Source: a virus. From it: a stretch of 47,779 bases of DNA. The DNA lies in the IMG/VR virus record IMGVR_UViG_3300046471_000223, positions 1 through 47,779 of that record; one strand, written 5' to 3'. Position 1 is the first letter of the stretch, and each line of letters starts with the position of its first letter. A model generated the notes under the pieces. That model saw only the letters and a program-made list of their open reading frames with translations, was not told the origin of the DNA and did not search any database. Shown here in pieces: positions 6,637 through 13,106 of the stretch. A program made the position numbers and the translations under genes.

Positions 6637-7045
6637 CAGTCTGCAGCAGCAGCTCCATGGCCCGTTTCAGTCTCAGCGCCTGAGCTTCGGAGATGCCAAG
6701 CATCTTGTCGGCAATCTCGTCCACCGCCTGGCGGTGAGCTGGCGCTGCTTCTTCGTACTTTTGCTGCTGATATGTGCGTGAAGAATCGCCACCTAAAGGA
6801 GGGCGCGATGATCCATCGCCGGCTGCATTGCGGGATGGGGCGAGCATCTCGCCGACACCTTCCGCGAGCCAAATAGCTGAGACACCGCAGGCAGCAGCAA
6901 GCTGCGCGGTGTAGGCGGTTGCTTTGGATTTGCCTCTCTCAAGGTCTGAAATCGACGTTTGATTGATTCCGACCTTTTCGGCGAGAGCGATCTGTCCAAG
7001 CTTCGAATGACGTCTTGCGGCCTTTAGCCGGTCTTTGAATTCCAT
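6617..7045 (-). CDS. cI: CI-type prophage repressor without a peptidase domain
   Basis: Residues 1-70 are an XRE-family helix-turn-helix ([20 protein letters not shown], then [16 protein letters not shown], then [16 protein letters not shown]). The remaining 70 residues are a linker and one amphipathic helix region ([20 protein letters not shown]). At 142 residues it is about 90 short of LexA/CI repressors, and there is no S24 cleavage site or Ser/Lys dyad. It probably dimerises through the C-terminal helices and cannot be cleaved through RecA. The start at 7045 coincides with the predicted pRM transcription start, so the message may be leaderless as in lambda. Confidence 0.85.
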   Translation of the reverse strand: MEFKDRLKAARRHSKLGQIALAEKVGINQTSISDLERGKSKATAYTAQLAAACGVSAIWLAEGVGEMLAPSRNAAGDGSSRPPLGGDSSRTYQQQKYEEAAPAHRQAVDEIADKMLGISEAQALRLKRAMELLLQTDEPNQS

Positions 7046-7052
7046 GCTCCGA

Positions 7053-7081
7053 GTATTACGGGTACGCCCATACCCTTGCAA
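7053..7081 (-). promoter_or_regulatory. pRM promoter (repressor maintenance)
   Basis: On the minus strand: TTGCAA (7081-7076), 17 bases, TAATAC (7058-7053). Transcription would start at 7045 or 7046, exactly at the cI start codon, and no leader or ribosome-binding site at proper spacing is present. The -35 hexamer TTGCAA is its own reverse complement and is also the -35 of pR. Confidence 0.7.
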
Positions 7082-7120
7082 ATCGGTATTCCCATAATCT
7101 AGTATATGGGTATTCCCGTA
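7057..7120. promoter_or_regulatory. OR: three CI/Cro operators
   Basis: Three 16-base sites: TACGGGTACGCCCATA (7057-7072), AATCGGTATTCCCATA (7081-7096) and TATGGGTATTCCCGTA (7105-7120). Their centres (7064.5, 7088.5, 7112.5) are exactly 24 bases apart. The first lies inside pRM, the second fills the pR spacer, and the third covers the pR -10 edge and start. This is the lambda OR logic with a different repressor. Confidence 0.85.
7076..7105 (+). promoter_or_regulatory. pR promoter (early rightward)
   Basis: TTGCAA (7076-7081), an 18-base spacer and TAGTAT (7100-7105). It is divergent from pRM and overlapped by two operators. Transcription would start near 7112, about 20 bases before the cro start codon. 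Confidence 0.7.
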
Positions 7121-7132
7121 TGGAGGGGCAGC

Positions 7133-7348
7133 ATGAACACTATTTTCAAGGACCTCGTTGCCTTCTTCGGCACACAGGAGGCCACCGCTGAAAAGCTCAA
7201 AGTTGACCAAAGTACCGTTTCCGGCTGGGTGCGTGAGAAGCACGGTATGTCTCCAGTTATTGCCAAGCGGGCTGAGGCACTGACTGAAGGCGTCTTCAAA
7301 AAAGAATCCCTATGTCCGTCGTTCCCTTGGGCCGAGATGGCCGCTTAG
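7133..7348 (+). CDS. cro: Cro-like repressor (YdaS-type helix-turn-helix)
   Basis: GGAGGGG lies six bases before the ATG at 7133. The 71-residue product is one helix-turn-helix domain: [20 protein letters not shown] forms the two helices and turn, followed by the recognition part ([10 protein letters not shown]) and [15 protein letters not shown]. It fits the YdaS/Cro family in length. As the first gene from pR, divergent from cI, it should shut off pRM and later pR and pL by binding the same operators. Confidence 0.85.
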   Translation: MNTIFKDLVAFFGTQEATAEKLKVDQSTVSGWVREKHGMSPVIAKRAEALTEGVFKKESLCPSFPWAEMAA

Positions 7349-7473
7349 CGCCAGACGTCCCTGTCTGCGTATCCATTGAGCGAATGATCGCTCCGCAGAT
7401 GGCGGAACGCCACGTAACAAATCTGGAGACATTACATGCAAGCCTTGATGAGAGCGATTTACGACGTAGTTGA
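7312..7473 (+). CDS. 53-residue overlapping small frame between cro and cII
   Basis: An ATG-started frame ([20 protein letters not shown]) that overlaps the end of cro by 37 bases and the start of the CII-like gene by 38. It has no clear ribosome-binding site. It could be a coupling peptide, or simply an open frame over the candidate nutR site. Confidence 0.28.
   Translation: MSVVPLGRDGRLAPDVPVCVSIERMIAPQMAERHVTNLETLHASLDESDLRRS
7341..7367 (+). promoter_or_regulatory. candidate nutR between cro and the CII-like gene
   Basis: CGCTTAGCG (a partial boxA) is followed at 7352-7367 by a five-base-pair hairpin CAGAC-GTCCCT-GTCTG, the size of a boxB. The place just after cro is where lambda nutR lies. 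The boxA match is imperfect, so this is weaker than the site in the pL leader. Confidence 0.3.
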
Positions 7474-7861
7474 CGAGGTTGGCACCAAGACCTTGGCGGA
7501 GGGGGCGAGCTTCACGTCTCGGACGCTTCTTTCCCAGAAGGCCAACCCGGACTACGAAAGCCACAACATGAACGTGCCAGAGCTGCACCGGATCATGAAG
7601 TTCACCCAAGACTTTCGTCCGCTGATTGCCTGGGCTGATTCATTCGGCTTCGACCTGGTGGCCCGCCAACGCCCGGCACCAAAACCACTCATGACCGCGC
7701 TTTGCCACCTGACCGCTGAATGCGGTGATGTCGGCCGCCTGATCTTCGATGCCACTGCTGACAACCACATCAGCCAGCACGAAAAGGCGCAGGGCGACAA
7801 AGCAATTCAAGAAGCCATCGACGCTCTGCACGTTCTGCGTGAATCGCTGAAGGCTGCCTGA
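7436..7861 (+). CDS. CII-family phage regulatory protein (Phage_CP76-like)
   Basis: The 141-residue protein begins MQALMRAIYDVVDEVGTKTL, then SFTSRTLLSQKANPDYESHN (the turn and recognition helix of this family), MNVPELHRIMKFTQDFRPLI and a helical C terminus (KAIQEAIDALHVLRESLKAA). This matches the Phage_CP76/CII-like regulators in length and layout. GGAG is nine bases upstream of the ATG. As the second gene from pR it should activate lysogenic promoters, by analogy with lambda CII. Confidence 0.7.
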   Translation: MQALMRAIYDVVDEVGTKTLAEGASFTSRTLLSQKANPDYESHNMNVPELHRIMKFTQDFRPLIAWADSFGFDLVARQRPAPKPLMTALCHLTAECGDVGRLIFDATADNHISQHEKAQGDKAIQEAIDALHVLRESLKAA

Positions 7862-7956
7862 TGAAAACCCCAACCACCAAATCGCAGGCACAAAAAAGCC
7901 GGGGCGCAATCCCGGCTTTTTGTGCAGCACTTGCAACTAAGTTCTGGAGCAAATAA
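7861..7956 (+). CDS. 31-codon frame read through the terminator
   Basis: The ATG starts on the stop codon of the CII-like gene (TGATG) and the TAA overlaps the ATG of the KilA-N gene (TAATG). The whole intrinsic terminator at 7893-7921 lies inside it. The peptide (MKTPTTKSQAQKSRGAIPAF) is basic. Ribosomes moving through would open the hairpin, so it may work as a leader that couples CII translation to expression of the next genes. Confidence 0.4.
   Translation: MKTPTTKSQAQKSRGAIPAFCAALATKFWSK
7893..7921 (+). terminator. strong intrinsic terminator after the CII-like gene
   Basis: AAAAAGCCGGG pairs perfectly with CCCGGCTTTTT around GCGCAAT. It corresponds to a tR1-type terminator that pR transcripts must pass to reach the replication genes. 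Confidence 0.85.
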
Positions 7957-8759
7957 TGCGCACTGACCAACAGAATGTCAATCCCGTATCAATTCACGCC
8001 GCGCCACGTTTCGTCATCTCTGAAAACGTGGCGCGCGCAAACGTCGTCGATATCGGCGGCGTGACTATTCGCCGTGACGAAGATGGTCGCTACTCACTCA
8101 ACGACCTGCATCGTTCTGCGGTTGAAAACGGAAAGGCCACTGACAGTCAGCGGCCCGGCAACTTTCTAAAAGCAGACTCTGTTTCTGCGTTTATCAAGGC
8201 TTTGGAAACTGCTACGAAAATAGCAGTTTGCGTAAAGCTCCCTGGACGGTCCGGCGGCACCTTTGCTGACGAGCTGATCGCGATCCGCTATGCCGCCTGG
8301 ATTGAGCCGGCTTTCGAAGTGGACGTCTATCGCACCTTCCAGTCGGCCAAGCGCTCGGCGGCGGCAAGCGTTCGCGAAGGTGTTGACCGCGCAATGTCGC
8401 GTGAACGTGCTCGCCTTGAAGCTCCCGCGTTGACTGCGGCCATTACGCATGGTCGTACCGCTGCCGGGAAAGAAGTGAAGCACTACCACTTCAGCAACGA
8501 ATTCGACCTCATCAACCGCATTGCGCTGGGCATGCCTTCCAAGGCTTACCGGGTTGTGCACTGCATCGGCGCGACCGAATCCATCCGCGATCACCTGACA
8601 CCATGCGAGATCCGCTGCATCGAGCACCTTCAGCGCTTGAATGCATCCCTGATCGATATCGGCATGGACTTCGAATCTCGCAAGCAGAAGCTCAGCCAGA
8701 TTTACATCCAGCGTCACAGCCGGGCCCTTCTTTCCGAAATCAAGCGCCTGGAATTCTGA
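7956..8759 (+). CDS. KilA-N domain protein (antirepressor-like)
   Basis: Residues 30-125 form a KilA-N domain: VVDIGGVTIRRDEDGRYSLN, RPGNFLKADS, then a KLPGRSGGTF turn and the end motif LIAIRYAAWIEPAFEVDVYR. A C-terminal helical domain (about 130-267) with arginine-rich helices follows. KilA-N proteins bind DNA, and several phage antirepressors carry this domain. Because this phage's CI has no self-cleavage domain, an antirepressor role in induction would make sense, but it is inferred. The codons for residues 16-27 contain a repeated hairpin. Confidence 0.75.
   Translation: MRTDQQNVNPVSIHAAPRFVISENVARANVVDIGGVTIRRDEDGRYSLNDLHRSAVENGKATDSQRPGNFLKADSVSAFIKALETATKIAVCVKLPGRSGGTFADELIAIRYAAWIEPAFEVDVYRTFQSAKRSAAASVREGVDRAMSRERARLEAPALTAAITHGRTAAGKEVKHYHFSNEFDLINRIALGMPSKAYRVVHCIGATESIRDHLTPCEIRCIEHLQRLNASLIDIGMDFESRKQKLSQIYIQRHSRALLSEIKRLEF
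7999..8034 (+). repeat. repeated hairpin element, copy 1
   Basis: CCGCGCCACGTTTCGTCA at 7999-8016 is repeated base for base at 15054-15071. Here GCGCCACGTTT (8001-8011) pairs with AAACGTGGCGC (8024-8034), an 11-base-pair stem inside the KilA-N coding sequence. Confidence 0.7.
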
Positions 8760-8761
8760 CC

Positions 8762-9544
8762 ATGGCCGGAGACTGGATAAAAATGCGCATCGAACTGCAA
8801 ACCCATCCGAAAGTTTTCCGCATGGTGTCCGCATTGAATGCGGACAGACTTCGCATCATTGGTGGACTTCACATCGCCTGGAGCATCTTTGATGTGCATT
8901 GCGATGATGGTGTTTTGGTCGGATACACCGTTGATGCGATGGATGCGGTGGTGGGCTGGCCTGGCTTCACTCAGGCGATGATCGACGTCGAATGGGCGTC
9001 TGTCGATCCCTCTGGAAGCCTTGTAATGCCTCGCTTTGACGAGCACAACGGTAAGTCTGCCAAGCGTCGTGCGAACGACTCTGAGCGTAAGCGAAATGCG
9101 CGTGATGCAGTGATGTCCGCCAGTGATGCGGACAAAAACCGGACCAGAGAAGAGAAGAGAAGAGAAGAGAAGAAAGATCAAGATCAAAAGCCCTCTGCGC
9201 AAGCGCCGAGCGTTGATGCGTTTTCGAAGTTCTGGGCGCTCTACCCGAAGAAGGTCTGCAAGGCCGCTGCCGAGAAGGCATGGGCGAAACTGAAGGTCAC
9301 TGACGACATGCTCGCCCTGATCATCCAGGGGCTCGCCAAGCAATGCGTTTCCGCTGGCTGGACCAAGGATGCAGGCCAATTCATCCCGCACCCGGCAACC
9401 TGGCTCAACGGCAAGCGTTGGGAGGACGAAATAGCCCCTCCGAGCAACGTCCATCACTTGCCATCCAGCCGCCATACCGGTTTCGACCAGCGCGACTATA
9501 CGGCCGGGCTGACTGCTCGCGGGGATGGCACCTATGACTTCTGA
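8762..9544 (+). CDS. replication initiation protein (lambda O-like)
   Basis: The start MAGDWIKMRIELQTHPKVFR is typical of phage replication proteins with a winged-helix N terminus (about 1-110: LRIIGGLHIAWSIFDVHCDD, VGWPGFTQAMIDVEW). A charged linker (about 110-150) follows, then a C-terminal domain (FSKFWALYPKKVCKAAAEKA and FIPHPATWLNGKRWEDE) that probably contacts the helicase loader next door. Length is 260 residues. The linker is encoded by a run of AGAGA repeats. As in lambda, the origin may lie inside this gene. Confidence 0.75.
   Translation: MAGDWIKMRIELQTHPKVFRMVSALNADRLRIIGGLHIAWSIFDVHCDDGVLVGYTVDAMDAVVGWPGFTQAMIDVEWASVDPSGSLVMPRFDEHNGKSAKRRANDSERKRNARDAVMSASDADKNRTREEKRREEKKDQDQKPSAQAPSVDAFSKFWALYPKKVCKAAAEKAWAKLKVTDDMLALIIQGLAKQCVSAGWTKDAGQFIPHPATWLNGKRWEDEIAPPSNVHHLPSSRHTGFDQRDYTAGLTARGDGTYDF
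9146..9170 (+). repeat. five tandem copies of AGAGA
   Basis: Five perfect pentanucleotide copies inside the O-like gene, flanked by more purines, encode the REEKRREEKK linker. Gain or loss of one copy would shift the frame. The all-purine run could also be an unwinding or helicase-loading element. Confidence 0.85.
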
Positions 9545-10352
9545 AGCCAAGAGCATCGATCTCGAGATCTGCGACATCGAGCGCCGGTTTGGTGTTATCT
9601 CCAAACAGCCAGCGGAATGTCCGCAGCATGGCGCCTATGCCTCAGTGATCCGCAAGTACAGCGATACCGCATCGGGCTGCCCTGCTTGCGCCGCAGAAGC
9701 TCAGGCACTTCGCGACAAGGCCGAACAGGAAGCGACATGGACCCGGATCGCCGAACAGCGCCTGGAACGCAAGTTGGGGGCTTCCCTGATCCCGAAACGG
9801 TTCATCGGCAAGAACTTCGAAGATTTCGTTGCTAGCACGCCTGAGCAGAAGGCCAATCTGGCGAAATGCGTCGAGTACGCCAATGACTTTCCGAAGAATC
9901 TCGACGACGGTCGCTGCATCGTGATGACCGGCACACCGGGTACTGGCAAGACGCATCTGGCAGCCGCCATCGCCGGGCATGTCATCGTCAACCACAACGC
10001 CACCGCCGTGTATCGCACTGTCGGCGGGCTGCTCCAGTACATCAAGGGCAGCTACGGCGACCGGGCCGAATACAGCGAGGCCGAGGCATTCGCCAGTCTC
10101 GTCGAGCCATCACTGCTGATTATCGACGAAGTGGGCGCTACCAAGCCGACCGAGTTCGAACTGGCGACCTTGTTCGCCGTGATCAACGGGCGCTACGAGG
10201 AGCAGCTGCCGACCATCGTGATTTCCAACATCGACGCCAAAGAGTTGGGCGCCGTGCTGGGTGATCGCAGTGTCGATCGCCTGCGTGAAGGTCGCGGCAT
10301 TGGTTTGGTGTTCGAGGGTGCGTCTGAGCGTAGCAAGCGGAGGGCTTCGTGA
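9534..10352 (+). CDS. DnaC-like helicase loader ATPase
   Basis: The 272-residue protein has an N-terminal zinc module (CPQHG at 29, CPAC at 49-52), as in DnaC-type loaders of Pseudomonas phages. A P-loop (GTPGTGKT, residues 133-140), Walker B (LLIIDEVG, about 194-201), a sensor-1 Asn (IVISNIDA) and an arginine-finger region (DRSVDRLREG) follow. It should load the host DnaB helicase at the origin marked by the O-like protein. It overlaps that gene by 11 bases; the ATG at 9534 suits the GGGG site better than the ATG at 9525. Confidence 0.85.
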   Translation: MTSEAKSIDLEICDIERRFGVISKQPAECPQHGAYASVIRKYSDTASGCPACAAEAQALRDKAEQEATWTRIAEQRLERKLGASLIPKRFIGKNFEDFVASTPEQKANLAKCVEYANDFPKNLDDGRCIVMTGTPGTGKTHLAAAIAGHVIVNHNATAVYRTVGGLLQYIKGSYGDRAEYSEAEAFASLVEPSLLIIDEVGATKPTEFELATLFAVINGRYEEQLPTIVISNIDAKELGAVLGDRSVDRLREGRGIGLVFEGASERSKRRAS

Positions 10353-10600
10353 TGACCAAACAGAAAATGTATTGCTCGTTCTGCGACAAGAGCAGCGCCG
10401 AGGTTTCGCTAATGATCGCAGGCCATACCGCCCACATATGCGACCAGTGCGTTCGTGCCGCTGTTGAAACCCTTCAGGGTGAGGGTCATTGGCCGGTCGC
10501 AACCACCGACAGCATTCGTCGCGGCCTGATGGCACTGGCTGCGTACATCGGCCCGAAATGTACTGACGCCGTGACTGCTGCAATGGGGGATTCACAATGA
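10352..10600 (+). CDS. orphan ClpX-type zinc-binding domain protein
   Basis: Residues 6-36 (YCSFCDKSSAEVSLMIAGHT, then ICDQCV) match the zinc-binding domain of the ClpX unfoldase almost position by position: four cysteines in two CxxC pairs and the conserved EV...LIAG core. The AAA+ motor is absent; instead there are about 45 helical residues. GGAGG precedes the ATG. The domain dimerises and binds adaptors in ClpX, so this protein could act as a decoy or modifier of host ClpXP. That role is inference. Confidence 0.75.
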   Translation: MTKQKMYCSFCDKSSAEVSLMIAGHTAHICDQCVRAAVETLQGEGHWPVATTDSIRRGLMALAAYIGPKCTDAVTAAMGDSQ

Positions 10601-10749
10601 AGATCCCACACCTGTTACTCGCCCTGTCCTCATTCGCATCGGCCATTGTCATTTTGGCTTTTGCGGAAGATGCGGTTGGCTATGCGCTTGTTGTTTGGAA
10701 CCTGGCCGGAACGGGCGTCGCAATCTGGTTTGGGAGACTTTGGAAATGA
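10597..10749 (+). CDS. 50-residue two-segment membrane protein
   Basis: The start overlaps the stop of the ClpX-like gene (ATGA). Two hydrophobic stretches are seen: HLLLALSSFASAIVILAFA and YALVVWNLAGTGVAIWF, ending in basic GRLWK. It is probably an inner-membrane hairpin. Function unknown. Confidence 0.55.
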   Translation: MKIPHLLLALSSFASAIVILAFAEDAVGYALVVWNLAGTGVAIWFGRLWK

Positions 10750-10925
10750 ATCCCACCCAAAAACAAGCCGTAGACCAGCTCAAGTCCGAAGGCTTTGAAA
10801 TCCATCCCAGCGCCTCCGACATGGTGCTGATGAGCAAGGGCGCCGATGTCCGCTTTGTGCGTCAGGACGGCAGTCAGAAGCGGGCAGACGCAAGCAATGT
10901 GAAGGTTATTCGGGGGTGCGTGTGA
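10746..10925 (+). CDS. 59-residue hypothetical protein
   Basis: It overlaps its upstream neighbour by four bases. The product (MNPTQKQAVDQLKSEGFEIH, then DMVLMSKGADVRFVRQDGS) reads as a helix followed by a small beta sheet, a compact single domain. No function recognised. Confidence 0.65.
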   Translation: MNPTQKQAVDQLKSEGFEIHPSASDMVLMSKGADVRFVRQDGSQKRADASNVKVIRGCV

Positions 10926-11155
10926 TGGATAAGTCGAAGCAGCAGTTTGAAGAATTTGCCCTGAGTGCAGCAGGTGGCTTGGGTCCTGGACATCTGACCA
11001 AGGATGTGGACGGCGATTACACCAACTACGCCGCACAGGCTTACTTCGATTTCTGGAACGGGTCACGCGCCGCGCTGGTGATTGAGCTGCCGCGCGTTTA
11101 CACCGAAGCCACGCGCAAAGTCATCGAAGCCGCTGGCGTGAAGGTGGCCCCATGA
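10925..11155 (+). CDS. 76-residue hypothetical protein
   Basis: The ATG at 10925 shares its A with the previous stop (TGATG). The product (MDKSKQQFEEFALSAAGGLG, then GDYTNYAAQAYFDFWNGSRA) is aromatic-rich and soluble. It resembles small accessory proteins found in many phages between the replication and nin-like genes. Function unknown. Confidence 0.65.
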   Translation: MDKSKQQFEEFALSAAGGLGPGHLTKDVDGDYTNYAAQAYFDFWNGSRAALVIELPRVYTEATRKVIEAAGVKVAP

Positions 11156-11268
11156 AACTCCCCCTCCTAATCCTATCCCTCACAGTGTTCATCACAGCCG
11201 TACAGATGAATCAGCCGGTTGTTGCTGAGAAGCGCGTCGTGGCTTTGTCGGAGGTGTTGTTCAGATGA
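11152..11268 (+). CDS. 38-residue peptide with signal or membrane segment
   Basis: ATGA overlaps lie at both ends. The N terminus (MKLPLLILSLTVFITAVQ) is a hydrophobic signal or anchor, followed by a short polar tail (AEKRVVALSEVLFR). It is likely membrane-bound or exported. Function unknown. Confidence 0.5.
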   Translation: MKLPLLILSLTVFITAVQMNQPVVAEKRVVALSEVLFR

Positions 11269-11609
11269 GTGACTACAGCGAATTGAAGCGGTTGGCGCTC
11301 GATGTTATCGAAATCCAGAAGACCGAAGACCGGCCCATCGGCGATGCGTGGAGTGCGTTTGAGGCTGCGGCTGAGCCTGCCGTGGTGCTGGGATTGATTG
11401 CGGAGGTTGAGCGTCTACGCGAGGTGATGTCCTGTGTTGTTAACGAGATACCTCGTTACACACATCGCGCTGGGAACGCACCGGGCCATTGCCACGCGAT
11501 CCCCGGAGTATGGGATCGCGACAATGGGGACAAGGCTGGAACCGAGTGCGGTTGGTGCAAGGTCTGGAATGCTGCAGTTGCCATGAGCAAGGAGGCTTCC
11601 AATGGGTGA
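11265..11609 (+). CDS. 114-residue Ead/Ea22-like accessory protein
   Basis: The N-terminal half is helical (YSELKRLALDVIEIQ, EPAVVLGLIAEVERLREV). The C-terminal half has CHAIPGVWDRDN and CGWCKVWNAA, a probable zinc-binding cysteine/histidine cluster. The layout resembles the Ead/Ea22 group of non-essential early phage proteins. It overlaps the gene before it by four bases and NinB by eight. Confidence 0.55.
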   Translation: MSDYSELKRLALDVIEIQKTEDRPIGDAWSAFEAAAEPAVVLGLIAEVERLREVMSCVVNEIPRYTHRAGNAPGHCHAIPGVWDRDNGDKAGTECGWCKVWNAAVAMSKEASNG

Positions 11610-12069
11610 AGTCATCCACAAGCCTCGCCACTTCTGGGCGGCCGGATCTGCGCGAATCCGCGACGTCTTCAAGCTGGCCTACCTCTTCGCATTCGAGCTG
11701 TCGGCCGCCACCGCCGTGGAAATCATTGTCCGCCCGGTCAAGAGCCGCCGCACCCTGGAACAGAACGCCAAGCTCTGGGCCATGTTGGGCGATATCTCCC
11801 GCCAAGTTGAATGGCCGGTCAACGGTGTCATGCAGCGCCTCGATGCCGAGGACTGGAAATCGCTGATGACCGCTGCTGCGCGACAGGAAGTGCGCATGGC
11901 TGCCGGTATCGATGGCGGGGTGGTAATGCTCGGCGTCAGCACCAAGCGCATGACCGTCCGCGAACTGGGCGATGTGATCGAGTGCATGTATGCGTTCGGC
12001 GTTGACAAAAATATCGTCTGGAGCGAGCCGAAAGGGCAGATGCCAGAGTCATGGGAGGCGGCAGCATGA
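11602..12069 (+). CDS. ninB: NinB-family recombination protein
   Basis: The 155-residue protein carries the NinB signature RTLEQNAKLWAMLGDISRQV, then LDAEDWKSLMTAA and GVVMLGVSTKRMTVRELGD, with family-typical length. NinB (lambda Orf) is a single-strand DNA-binding recombination mediator that helps load recombinase on SSB-coated DNA. Its place after the replication genes matches the lambda nin region. Confidence 0.85.
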   Translation: MGEVIHKPRHFWAAGSARIRDVFKLAYLFAFELSAATAVEIIVRPVKSRRTLEQNAKLWAMLGDISRQVEWPVNGVMQRLDAEDWKSLMTAAARQEVRMAAGIDGGVVMLGVSTKRMTVRELGDVIECMYAFGVDKNIVWSEPKGQMPESWEAAA

Positions 12070-12329
12070 GTCATCAATTCAAGGCTGGTGATTTGGCTCT
12101 GACGCTAATCGATGATCCGGACATGCCTATCGGGTCGTGTGTCGAGTTGGTGAAACCAATTGCCCAGGGAGAGATGCTTGAATTTGCGGCGTTTGTCGCT
12201 CCGTCTCCGGGATGGTACGTCACCAATGCCAGCTGTTACCGAAACGTCGCTTATGGCGATCATGAGTTGATGCCCCGGCGCGGCGACTTCACCCCCGAGC
12301 AAACCAACTCACGCGAGGTGACCGCATGA
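12066..12329 (+). CDS. 87-residue hypothetical protein (KOW-like beta barrel)
   Basis: The product begins MSHQFKAGDLALTLIDDPDM and continues with short strands (SCVELVKPIAQGEML, GWYVTNAS), which reads as a small SH3-like beta barrel. The gene overlaps ninB by four bases. Similar small barrel proteins occur in nin-like regions; no exact function can be given. Confidence 0.55.
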   Translation: MSHQFKAGDLALTLIDDPDMPIGSCVELVKPIAQGEMLEFAAFVAPSPGWYVTNASCYRNVAYGDHELMPRRGDFTPEQTNSREVTA

Positions 12330-12436
12330 AGACCATCAAGGCCCTCATCCGGGTCGCCTCATGCTTCGCCTCAATGATGGAGTGCGCAGCTCTTGAGCCT
12401 TCGACAGTGAGCTTCCAGTGTGGAGGTGGGGTGTGA
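12326..12436 (+). CDS. 36-residue hypothetical peptide
   Basis: It overlaps both neighbours by four bases. The sequence MKTIKALIRVASCFASMMEC has a basic start and moderately hydrophobic helix with cysteines, perhaps a weak signal or lipoprotein-like segment. No ribosome-binding site is needed if it is translationally coupled. Support is context only. Confidence 0.4.
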   Translation: MKTIKALIRVASCFASMMECAALEPSTVSFQCGGGV

Positions 12437-12735
12437 AGCAAACCAAACTCACCAAAGCAGCGCGCGGCCGGGATTGCCAAATCCGAATCCCGGGTGTGTG
12501 TAACGGCAATTCTGAAACCACCATCCTCGCGCATTACCGCATGGCTGGCACTCGCAGCGGCATGGGTATCAAGCCCAACGACCTGCAGGGTGCGTGGTCG
12601 TGCTCTGCCTGTCACGACGCCGTCGACGCTCGGATCAAGACCGAATTCACCCACTACGAACTCCGCATGATGCACCTAGAAGGCATGGTGCGGACCATCG
12701 ACATTCTCGTCAGCGAAGGGAAGGTAGCAGCGTGA
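12433..12735 (+). CDS. YbcO-like nuclease (DUF1364)
   Basis: A GTG start with GGAGGT five bases upstream. The 100-residue product has the family motifs CQIRIPGVCNGN, TTILAHYRMAG, MGIKPND and SCSACHDAVDAR: cysteines and histidines that form an HNH-like zinc and metal site. DUF1364 proteins such as YbcO of lambdoid prophages are nin-region nucleases, probably acting on recombination intermediates. Confidence 0.8.
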   Translation: MKQTKLTKAARGRDCQIRIPGVCNGNSETTILAHYRMAGTRSGMGIKPNDLQGAWSCSACHDAVDARIKTEFTHYELRMMHLEGMVRTIDILVSEGKVAA

Positions 12736-13106
12736 GCAAGCCGGAGGAGTTACTGGCCCTGCACCTGCGCGCGCACAGGCTGGAAGCCGAGCCTGAGTAT
12801 CGGTTCGGCGCCATTGCCGCTGGCGGGGCGGGTAAGGGGCTTCGCGAACGGCTCAAGGCATCCGGTCTGCGTGACTGGCGTTTCGACTTCGCAATCCCGG
12901 CACACAAGCTCGCCGTAGAGGTCGAGGGCGGCGGTTGGACGGGCGGCCGTCACACGCGAGGCACAGGTTTCGCCGAAGACATGAAGAAATATGACGCGGC
13001 AATGCGCCTAGGCTGGACGATTTATCGCTGCGACCCCGCGATGGTCAAGTCGGGCAGGGCGATTGAAACCATCAAATTGATTATCGAAATGAGGGCGGCA
13101 GCATGA
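12732..13106 (+). CDS. PD-(D/E)XK-type nuclease, possible junction resolvase
   Basis: A GTG start overlaps the previous stop (GTGA). The 124-residue protein shows WRFDFAIPAHKLAVEVEGGG, the D...ExE pair of a PD-(D/E)XK core, then GFAEDMKKYDAAMRLGWTIY, the helix and strand typical of Vsr/DUF559-like enzymes. In lambdoid phages this position often holds a RusA- or NinG-type Holliday junction resolvase, and this gene may replace it. Confidence 0.7.
   Translation: MSKPEELLALHLRAHRLEAEPEYRFGAIAAGGAGKGLRERLKASGLRDWRFDFAIPAHKLAVEVEGGGWTGGRHTRGTGFAEDMKKYDAAMRLGWTIYRCDPAMVKSGRAIETIKLIIEMRAAA

Noticed and set aside
8166-8834. Minus-strand 222-codon frame opposite the KilA-N gene
   Set aside because: The KilA-N domain on the plus strand is clear, and the antisense frame shows no motif or start signal.
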